DNA from: an uncultured Oscillospiraceae bacterium
GTDB taxonomy: Bacteria > Bacillota > Clostridia > Oscillospirales > Ruminococcaceae
Length of the DNA: 11,065 nt
NCBI GenBank assembly: GCA_958403605.1
Contig: CATXYA010000019.1
Coordinates: 1-11,065 of the forward strand
Direction of reading: 5' to 3'
Part shown: positions 5,229 through 11,065 of the stretch, piece after piece
How positions within the stretch are numbered: the stretch's first letter is position 1
Layout of the letters: the number at the start of each line of letters is the position of its first letter
Program-made: the position numbers and the translations under genes
The notes under the pieces: generated by a model
Databases searched by the model: none
Seen by the model: only the letters and a program-made list of their open reading frames with translations
What the model was told of the DNA's origin: nothing

Positions 5229-8200
5229 TCAGCGCTTTTTGCGCGCCGTTACGCCCAGGGCCGTCAGGCCCAGCGCGCCCGCCGCCAGCAGCGCCAGGCT
5301 TACCGTCAGCGCATGGTCCCCCGTGCGGGGCGCGGTGGCGGGGGCGGAAGGCGTCTGCCCGCCGCCCTCCGGGGCGGGAGGCGCAGGCGCGGTGCCGTCG
5401 TCCGGCGTGGAGGGTTCCTCCGGCTGGTCCGGCTGGTCCGGCTGATCCGGCTCGTCCGGTTCCACCGGCTTCGGCGTGGCTTTGTTGACAAACACCAAAC
5501 GGATGTCCGCCTGTTCCGGCGTCACCGTGAACGTCTGGGGCGCGGCGTCGGCCTGGTACCCCTGCGGCGGCGTGTCCTCGCGCACCGTGTATGATACGCC
5601 CTCCTGCAGCACCACGGTATCGGGCACTGTCAAATTGCCGTCCGCGTCCGTGGCGCCGGTGAACAGCGGCTTCTCGGCACCCGCGCGCAGCACGGAGAAC
5701 ACCGCGCCCGCCAGCGGCTTTTTCGTGTCCGCGTCCTGCTTTTGCACGGCCAGCGTGCCGCGCCGCAGGTCGACCACCGGGGCTTCACGCACCGCGGCGG
5801 CTCCTGTGGCCTGTGTGTCGTCCAGGGCAATGGTGAACGTGTGCTCGGCCGGGTCCACCAGATAGCCAGCCGGGGCCGTGTCCTCAGCGTAATAGTACGT
5901 GCCGGGACGCAGGCCCGTGACAGTGGCCGTGCCGTCCGCCCCGGTGACGGCCCAGCGGCGGGCCGCCATGTTGACGGTGCCCTGCCCGTCTTTTTCATAG
6001 ACGCAGAACCGGGCGCCCGCCAGCGGCGTGCCCGCGGTGTTCTGCTTTGTCAAGACCACCCCGCCGGTGCAGGGCCGGTTGGCGATCATGAGCGGCGCGG
6101 TGAGCACCGCTCCGTCCGCCGACACCCGGGTGCCGGTCTCGCCGTCGTCCTCCAGCGTGAAGGGATGGCGCGTGCCGTCCGGCAGGTAGCCCGCCGGGGC
6201 CGCCGTCTCCACCAGGAAATAGTCTCCGGTGCGCAGGCCGTCCAGCAGGGCCTGTCCGTCCGCACCCGTGGTGAGGGTGCCGAGGGGCGTGTCCGTGCCC
6301 GGCTCCTGCCCGGCGGCGTATGCCTCGAACACCGCGCCCGCCAGCAGTGCGCCGTTTTCCGCGTCCTGCTTCTGAATGGTGACGGCGCCCAGGCGCGGCT
6401 GGTTTTCCACCGTGTGCGCCAGCTGGGGAGTTGCCAAGGTCACCACGTCCACCAGGGGCGTGTAGGCATCGTCCAACCGGTACCCCGCGGGCGGCGTCAG
6501 CTCGTGCGCGTAATACTGCACGCCCTCCACCAGGTCCGTGAATACCGCCGTGCCGTCCGCGCCCGTGGTTTGCGCCGTACCCACCTGGGAATAGGTCCCG
6601 TCCGGGGCCTGCTCATACAGGGCCAGCACCGCGCCCGCCAGCAGCCGGGCGGGGTCGCCCGCCTCGGTCTTGGTCATGGTCAGCGTGCCCAGGATCTTAT
6701 CCGCCACGGCATAGGAGAATTCCGTCCCCGCCGCGGACAGAGGAACGGCGGTGCCCGCGCCGTCCGTCACCGCCATGGTAACGCCGGGGGCCACATCGGG
6801 CGCGGCGGCATCCGCCGCCACGGTGAGCGTATACTCCGTTTCGTCCAGCGCATAACCCGCCGGGGCCGCCGTCTCGCGGAAATAGTACGTGCCGGGCACC
6901 AGGCCGGGCACGGTCACCTTGCCGTTCGTCAGTTCCAAGGTGCGCACGTTGGCCTGTGCGCCCTGGGCATCTTTTTCATAAAACGCGAACCGGGCGCCGT
7001 CCAGCGCCGTGCCCTCAGTGTCCTGCTTTTGCAGCACCAGGCTGCCCGCGCGGCGGCCGTTGGGCACCTCCACCGTAAAATCGCCCGCCTTGCTGGGCTT
7101 GATGGTGCGGGGCGCCGCATCCAGCAGATAGCCATCCGGGGCCGTCACCTCGGTGACGGTGTAGCTGGTGCCCACCTTGAGGTTTGTCAGCGTGACGCAG
7201 CCGTCGCCGTCCGTGTCCGCGTACACGCCCCCGCCCTGCAGCTGGAACACCGCGCCGGGCAGCGGCTCGCCCGTGAGGGCGTCCACCTTCTTGAGCGTGC
7301 AGGCCGCGTACTGCGGCGGCGACCACACGCCGCCGCCCCCGGCCACCGCCTGGTGTACCGTCCCCGAGCCGTCCTCCAGCACGGAGGAAACGCCGCCCAG
7401 CGAGATCTTGTTTTCCCCGTCGAATTTCCCGCTGGCGGCCGTCAAATCGGGGCGGAACACCAGCTCGTAGGCGGTGTCGATGGGCTCGTCCCACTGGAAC
7501 ACCAGTGTCTTGCCGTCGGCGTCCGTGGTGACGGTGCCCGCGGGCAGCGGCAGGGCCGTGCGGGTGGTGGCGCTGGTGACGGCGCCGGTGACACCCAGGT
7601 TTTCCAGCTTATAGAAGGCCACGTGGCTGACGTCCAGCCGCAGGCCCTGGGGCAGGGTATCCTCCAGGCGGAATTCCTCCAGCTGCATCAGGTTCTGGTT
7701 GACGGTCACGCGCCAATCGAGATAGCTTTGGCCGCGGGTGACCTCGGCGGTCTTGCGCACCATGCCCTGGCCGATGTTCTGCTTCGCCTGCACCGTTTGC
7801 GCGTCGGGCACTTCCTTGCCGGGCTGCAGCGCCGCCTGGTTTTCCACCGTCACCGCATCGCCGGCGCTCTGGTTCAGCAGCGCCGCCAGCACGTCCTCTC
7901 CGGCCTGGGTGTAAAATTCCAGCGCATACTGCTGGTCGATCTCGCCCGGGAAGGAGAAGGTGACGCTTTTCCCGTCGGCACTGGGCACGGCGGTGACGCC
8001 GAAGTTATTGCCCGTGGGGTCCGTGCTGCGGGCGGAAGCGGCGCCGGACTGCCCCACGCCGTATTGGTACACTGTCAGCTGCGCCTGGGCGGCGTCATAG
8101 GTCTGGCCGCCGGGCAGGGTGTCCACCACCACGGGGGCCGTCAGCTTCATCTGGTTCTGGTTGACGGTGATGCGCCATTTGGGGCTGTGGGCCGCGGCGT

Positions 8201-10847
8201 CATATTCGTTGGGCAGGCCCGCTTTGGCGATGACGGTACTCGTCAGCGGCGCCCCCGCCGCCACCTTGTACACATGCGAGGCCCCGCCCAGGGTGGCCGT
8301 CATCTCGGCGGTGTTGCGCCCGGCGTCTGCGTTGAAGGTGTTTTTCAAATTCCAGTTCGTCAGGTTGACGGCCCACAGCGTCGCGTCGTCCACCAGGGCG
8401 CTGAAGCGGACGCCGAAGCTCTGCGCGGGCTGGATGGCGTCCGCGAAGGTGAAGGTGAGCGTCTCGTTCCCATCCGACCTCTTTTGATAGGCGATTTCGC
8501 TGGGCCGCACGGCGGTGTCGAAGGTGAACAGGCGGTCGATCTCTTCCTCGGTCAGCTCCCCGTACACCGTCAGCCCGCTGGGGCCGGATTTGTCCGCCAG
8601 GGCCAGCGTGAGGCCAGCGGGCAGCGTGTCGGTGATGGTGACATTCGTCAGCTCGTAGTGTTCACTGGTATTGGCCTGGATATGGTAGGTCAGCGCGTGG
8701 GTGCGCGGGTCGTACGAGGCGCTTTTGCCCAGCAGGTGCGCGGCCTGGATGGTGGCCGTGGCCTCGCCGGTAATGGGCCCGTTGCCGATGTTGACCTTGG
8801 CAACATTTTTCAGCACGTGGGTCTCGTTGTCCTGCCAGAAGGACTCCGTGGCCGTGGTGACATAGGTGAGCACCAGCTTGTCCGTCAGATCCGCGGGCAG
8901 CTTGACCACCAATATACTGGACTGTGTGTCATTGCCATCGGTATAAGTATATTCATAATCCTTGGGATCGGCAGCATCTGCCGCTTTTTGCAGCACCACC
9001 GGCGTGCCATCATTTACCGACAGCTTTAAGGAGCCGTCGTCCAGTTTGAGGCCCGCGGGCAGCTCGTCCTCAAAGGTGGGGGCGGCCAGCAAAAAGCCGT
9101 GCTCGTTCAGCGTCACCGTCCAGCTGACACTTTTGGCGTTCCAGGGGCCGGTGACCTTTTTCACAAAGTCCCCCGCCACCTGCACCTGTTTCTTCACCGG
9201 ATCCGTCTGCTGTGCAATGGGTGTTTCCAGCTTCAGCGCGCCGTCATCCCCCAGGGAATAATGGGGGCGCTCATAGCTCGCCTGGGCGGTGTTGGTGAAG
9301 GTGAGCTTGTTGGCTGTAAAGGCCGAAAGGGCAAAATTGGTATAGTAATGCACCGTGTACACGCTGCCGTCGGGCACCGCGTCCGGGAAGGTGATGGTGA
9401 GCGTTTTGGCCGCGCCATCGTATGCCGCGGCGGCTTGGACGGGGCTGCCGTCCGCGTCCGTCACCGTGACGGACTGCGCCGGATCATACGTCTGGTCCGG
9501 GGCCTGGCCGATGGTGTCGGTGATGACAAGATTTGTCACCGATTCGCCGAATTCCACTGTGGCCTTGACGGTCAGCGTCCAATCCAGGCGCAGCTGGGCC
9601 AGGTCGGCGGTGCCGCCCTTCGTCAGCTCCACCTTGGCCTTGGGGTCGTAGGCGCTGAAATAAAGGTCCTCCGAAGGGGCCACCTGGACGCCGTTGACCT
9701 CGAAGGGAATGGATTGCTTGCCGCCCGTGCCCACCGCGTCGGCGTCGAAACGGCCCGTGAACAGGAATACGCCGGGGTTGGGCGCGTCCGCGGTGCCGTA
9801 GTTCTGCGGGTCGAAATGGTCCTCTCCGCCCGGCGCCACCGCCTGGAATTCCAGATAGGAGGCGCAGGGGGAGGCCGGGTCCGCGCTCACGTGCACGGTG
9901 CCCACGGTGTTGGCCCCTTGGGTGACGGCAAAATCCAGCTGCGTGTTGCCCTCGGGCAGGGTGGTCTTCGGGGGCAGGGCAAAGTGGTAGCGGATGCCGG
10001 GCTGCACGGGGAAAACGCCCGCGTCCGCGCCGCGCTGGGGCACCAAATAGGAATAGGCCAGCAGCACCGCGGCGTCCCGGGGCACGTCCTTATCGAAAGG
10101 GACTAAACTGCCCGCGGGGTCGCTGGGCTTGAACTTGGCGGCATCATAGAGGTGCGCGTCGGAGAGGAAGGTGAAATAGGCGGGCGTCACCGTCAGCGAA
10201 ACGGGCGCCGTGCCCGTGGGCGCGGGGAATTCCACCGCTGTCGTGCGGGTGGGCTCCTCCTGGGCGGTATCCAGGCCCGCCGTCAGCCGCAGCGCGGCCT
10301 GGCCGGGCACCGCGTCCGCCGTCAGGGTGACGGCGGCGGTCTTGGCCGCGGGATCGACGGTGCACGTGCCCACCACGCTGCCGTTTTGCATCAGGCTGTA
10401 TTCCGTGCGCGGGGCCAGCACGTAGTTGCCGTCACCGTCCCGGGTGGCCTCGCTGTGGTCGTACACCAGCATGTCGGGCAGCGGGAATACCTCCATCATA
10501 CCCTCGGACAACGGGTCCGGCAGGGACAGGGTATAGTCCAGCAGCAGCCGGGCGTCCGCCGCCACAGGGTCGGACAGCACGCCGCCGTCCGCGCGGGACA
10601 GCGCCGCGCGCTGCACCGTGATGAACTCCGCAGCATTGTCCAAAGGCTGCTCTTCCAGCAGCAGGGGCGCCGGGGCCTCCTCCGGCGTCGGGGAGGCCGG
10701 GGCCTCTTCCGGTGGCAGGGCGGACGCGCTGTCCACCGGCAGCTCCACCACCGCCTGCGGCGCCTCGGCAAAGCCCGCCGTGCCCAGGCAGCAAAGGCAA
10801 AGCAGCCAGGCGGCCAGGCGGAAACGAATTTTACGGAAACGGATCAT
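5229..10847 (-). CDS. Large sortase-anchored adhesin with Cna-like and SpaA/CnaB-like domain arrays
   Basis: This 1872-residue surface protein should be exported by Sec, linked to the cell wall by a sortase and used for adhesion; its ligand is unknown. Residues 1-27 are a signal peptide (Arg/Lys-rich start, hydrophobic core, likely cleavage after GFA). A Pro/Glu/Ala-rich stretch to about 70 precedes an N-terminal region (about 75-400) that seems to hold two related beta-rich modules. Five Cna-like domains follow (about 400-1170), then six SpaA/CnaB-like domains (about 1180-1790), a Pro/Asp linker (about 1795-1838) and the sorting signal APRTG with hydrophobic helix and RKKR tail (1839-1872). 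The start at 10847 is preferred because AGAAGGA (10853-10859) lies five bases upstream and it opens the signal peptide. An in-frame ATG at 10871 has no good ribosome binding site. No sortase or pilin partner is in the window, so a stalk-like adhesin is likelier than a polymerised pilus subunit. Confidence 0.93.
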   Translation of the reverse strand: MIRFRKIRFRLAAWLLCLCCLGTAGFAEAPQAVVELPVDSASALPPEEAPASPTPEEAPAPLLLEEQPLDNAAEFITVQRAALSRADGGVLSDPVAADARLLLDYTLSLPDPLSEGMMEVFPLPDMLVYDHSEATRDGDGNYVLAPRTEYSLMQNGSVVGTCTVDPAAKTAAVTLTADAVPGQAALRLTAGLDTAQEEPTRTTAVEFPAPTGTAPVSLTVTPAYFTFLSDAHLYDAAKFKPSDPAGSLVPFDKDVPRDAAVLLAYSYLVPQRGADAGVFPVQPGIRYHFALPPKTTLPEGNTQLDFAVTQGANTVGTVHVSADPASPCASYLEFQAVAPGGEDHFDPQNYGTADAPNPGVFLFTGRFDADAVGTGGKQSIPFEVNGVQVAPSEDLYFSAYDPKAKVELTKGGTADLAQLRLDWTLTVKATVEFGESVTNLVITDTIGQAPDQTYDPAQSVTVTDADGSPVQAAAAYDGAAKTLTITFPDAVPDGSVYTVHYYTNFALSAFTANKLTFTNTAQASYERPHYSLGDDGALKLETPIAQQTDPVKKQVQVAGDFVKKVTGPWNAKSVSWTVTLNEHGFLLAAPTFEDELPAGLKLDDGSLKLSVNDGTPVVLQKAADAADPKDYEYTYTDGNDTQSSILVVKLPADLTDKLVLTYVTTATESFWQDNETHVLKNVAKVNIGNGPITGEATATIQAAHLLGKSASYDPRTHALTYHIQANTSEHYELTNVTITDTLPAGLTLALADKSGPSGLTVYGELTEEEIDRLFTFDTAVRPSEIAYQKRSDGNETLTFTFADAIQPAQSFGVRFSALVDDATLWAVNLTNWNLKNTFNADAGRNTAEMTATLGGASHVYKVAAGAPLTSTVIAKAGLPNEYDAAAHSPKWRITVNQNQMKLTAPVVVDTLPGGQTYDAAQAQLTVYQYGVGQSGAASARSTDPTGNNFGVTAVPSADGKSVTFSFPGEIDQQYALEFYTQAGEDVLAALLNQSAGDAVTVENQAALQPGKEVPDAQTVQAKQNIGQGMVRKTAEVTRGQSYLDWRVTVNQNLMQLEEFRLEDTLPQGLRLDVSHVAFYKLENLGVTGAVTSATTRTALPLPAGTVTTDADGKTLVFQWDEPIDTAYELVFRPDLTAASGKFDGENKISLGGVSSVLEDGSGTVHQAVAGGGGVWSPPQYAACTLKKVDALTGEPLPGAVFQLQGGGVYADTDGDGCVTLTNLKVGTSYTVTEVTAPDGYLLDAAPRTIKPSKAGDFTVEVPNGRRAGSLVLQKQDTEGTALDGARFAFYEKDAQGAQANVRTLELTNGKVTVPGLVPGTYYFRETAAPAGYALDETEYTLTVAADAAAPDVAPGVTMAVTDGAGTAVPLSAAGTEFSYAVADKILGTLTMTKTEAGDPARLLAGAVLALYEQAPDGTYSQVGTAQTTGADGTAVFTDLVEGVQYYAHELTPPAGYRLDDAYTPLVDVVTLATPQLAHTVENQPRLGAVTIQKQDAENGALLAGAVFEAYAAGQEPGTDTPLGTLTTGADGQALLDGLRTGDYFLVETAAPAGYLPDGTRHPFTLEDDGETGTRVSADGAVLTAPLMIANRPCTGGVVLTKQNTAGTPLAGARFCVYEKDGQGTVNMAARRWAVTGADGTATVTGLRPGTYYYAEDTAPAGYLVDPAEHTFTIALDDTQATGAAAVREAPVVDLRRGTLAVQKQDADTKKPLAGAVFSVLRAGAEKPLFTGATDADGNLTVPDTVVLQEGVSYTVREDTPPQGYQADAAPQTFTVTPEQADIRLVFVNKATPKPVEPDEPDQPDQPDQPEEPSTPDDGTAPAPPAPEGGGQTPSAPATAPRTGDHALTVSLALLAAGALGLTALGVTARKKR
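5232..5333 (-). other. C-terminal cell-wall sorting signal, variant APRTG
   Basis: Residues 1839-1843 read APRTG where the classical motif is LPXTG. They are followed by Asp-His, a hydrophobic segment of about 24 residues and RKKR at the C-terminus. The three-part layout is that of a sortase substrate. The first residue, Ala in place of Leu, is non-canonical. Confidence 0.85.
5419..5459 (-). repeat. Nine-base tandem repeat encoding the Pro-Asp-Gln wall linker
   Basis: Four 9-nt units (5419-5427, 5428-5436, 5437-5445, 5446-5454) of the form TCCGGCTNN, with a partial fifth, encode the repeating Pro-Asp-Gln/Glu spacer just before the sorting signal. Because the unit is three codons long, slippage would change linker length without breaking the frame. 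Confidence 0.85.
5478..7310 (-). other. Six tandem SpaA/CnaB-like domains of the adhesin
   Basis: Each domain starts with a Lys-x-Asp-like strand: Lys1187, 1274, 1393, 1493, 1601 and 1703. Each contains GAVF/GARF-type strand 2 and a Glu-bearing motif such as ETAAPAGY or EVTAPDGY. These match the Lys, catalytic Glu and Asn/Asp of intramolecular isopeptide bonds. The closing residue is Asn in domains 1, 3, 4 and 6 (Asn1263, 1482, 1590, 1788) but Asp in domains 2 and 5 (Asp1383, Asp1693). The domains form a rigid, protease-resistant stalk in known relatives. Boundaries are approximate. Confidence 0.85.
7338..9650 (-). other. Five tandem Cna A-type (collagen-binding-like) domains of the adhesin
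   Basis: Five repeats share the pattern Lys near the start, then W-x-V-T-V-N or similar, then D-T-L-P-x-G, then an Asn-bearing last strand such as LKNVA or FTNTA. The aromatic anchors are Trp423, Trp576, Tyr721, Trp891 and Trp1045, spaced 145-170 residues. This resembles the collagen-binding domain family of Gram-positive adhesins (PF05737-like), some of which carry a Lys-Asn isopeptide bond. Collagen as the real ligand is not implied. Boundaries are approximate. Confidence 0.7.
10767..10847 (-). other. Signal peptide of the adhesin
   Basis: Residues 1-27 have five basic residues in the first ten, a Leu/Ala/Cys-rich core at 11-22 and a likely signal peptidase I site after Gly-Phe-Ala. The three core cysteines do not fit a lipobox with Cys at +1, so a lipoprotein signal is unlikely. 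Confidence 0.85.
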
Positions 10848-10908
10848 AAGTGTCCTTCTCTCTTCCTTCATCCTGCGGCGGCCCGCAAAAGAGCCGCTCT
10901 ACCTTTCT

Positions 10909-10937
10909 ATTAAAAGGAGTGCGGGGCCCGCTGGCAA
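10909..10937 (-). promoter_or_regulatory. Predicted promoter of the adhesin gene
   Basis: On the minus strand, TTGCCA (10937-10932) is followed by a 17-bp spacer and TTTAAT (10914-10909), each with five of six consensus bases. Transcription would start near 10902, leaving a leader of about 55 nt before the ATG at 10847. That leader includes a possible five-bp GCGGC/GCCGC hairpin. Confidence 0.6.
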
Positions 10938-11009
10938 GAATTTCAGCGGAAAACGCTCGATTCAAAACCAAAGATGTCGCTTGGGCCACCTTTTTCCGCC
11001 ACCTTGGTA

Positions 11010-11018
11010 TGGTATGAT
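11010..11018 (+). promoter_or_regulatory. Possible extended -10 promoter of the right-edge gene
   Basis: TATGAT (11013-11018) is preceded by TGG (11010-11012), an extended -10 like those at 87-95 and on the minus strand at 2733-2741. No good -35 is seen at the usual distance. It lies 23 bases before the start codon at 11042. Confidence 0.45.
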
Positions 11019-11041
11019 AAAGGCAAAAGGGAGGGAGATCC

Positions 11042-11065
11042 ATGAAGCAAGGCAAACACCGCCTG
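11042..11065 (+). CDS. Start of an unidentified gene, cut by the window edge
   Basis: Eight codons, MKQGKHRL, are visible after a purine-rich ribosome binding site (GGAGGGAG near 11029-11036) at normal spacing and a possible promoter at 11010-11018. The gene is divergent from the adhesin. Eight residues are too few to assign a family. The basic start would suit either a signal peptide or an ordinary cytoplasmic protein. Confidence 0.55.

Noticed and set aside
5742..9029. A 1095-codon open frame on the plus strand, lying opposite the adhesin gene.
   Set aside because: Its frame is open because the high-GC adhesin codons rarely create stops on the opposite strand. The translation is rich in Arg, Gly, His and Gln with no recognisable domain, and no promoter or ribosome binding site marks its start. 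The opposite strand encodes clear adhesin domains throughout.
9099..10106. Another long plus-strand open frame, opposite the N-terminal half of the adhesin.
   Set aside because: It has the same low-complexity Arg/Gly/His composition and no initiation signals. It is a shadow of the adhesin reading frame.
10848..10908. A riboswitch in the adhesin leader.
   Set aside because: The predicted leader is only about 55 nt, with one short hairpin and no recognisable aptamer core or expression platform.

Overview
The window looks like chromosomal DNA of a high-GC, Gram-positive anaerobe of the Clostridia, probably a gut Oscillospiraceae/Ruminococcaceae-type bacterium. This is inferred from the GC-rich coding sequence, strong AGGAGG ribosome binding sites, a clostridial-type oxygen-sensitive radical-SAM sulfatase maturase, a Csp protein, a PF06541-type membrane protein and a sortase-anchored SpaA/Cna-type surface protein. 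No phage, transposase, CRISPR, tRNA or rRNA gene was recognised.

Layout, left to right. (1) 132-1235 (+): an anaerobic sulfatase-maturating radical SAM enzyme whose cysteine positions match the characterised Clostridium perfringens enzyme almost residue for residue. (2) 1260-1663 (+): a near-consensus promoter, an intrinsic terminator inside the leader, then a 71-residue cold-shock protein with its own terminator. The leader is about 153 nt and is the most interesting regulatory element here. (3) 1740-1838: two tandem 48-nt hairpin-forming repeats. (4) 1857-2651 (-): a five-helix membrane protein of the CmpB-like family with an N-terminal coiled coil. (5) 2904-5147 (+), divergent from it: a soluble diguanylate cyclase, PAS-PAS-GGDEF-GAF-PAS. 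(6) 5229-10847 (-), convergent with it: an 1872-residue cell-wall-anchored adhesin with a signal peptide, an N-terminal adhesive region, five Cna-like domains, six SpaA/CnaB-like domains, a Pro/Asp linker and a variant sorting signal. (7) 11042 to the end (+): the first eight codons of another gene, divergent from the adhesin.

Every complete gene seems to have its own promoter or a terminator, so there is no obvious multi-gene operon. The only functional link I would propose is loose: c-di-GMP signalling (gene 5) lies next to a surface adhesin (gene 6). c-di-GMP commonly controls adhesion, but the genes are convergent and nothing in the sequence proves a regulatory connection. The maturase has no sulfatase partner in the window, and no sortase is present. 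I did not find a clearly new multi-gene system. The best leads are the terminator-containing csp leader, the tandem hairpin repeat, and the mixture of Asn-type and Asp-type isopeptide sites in the adhesin.
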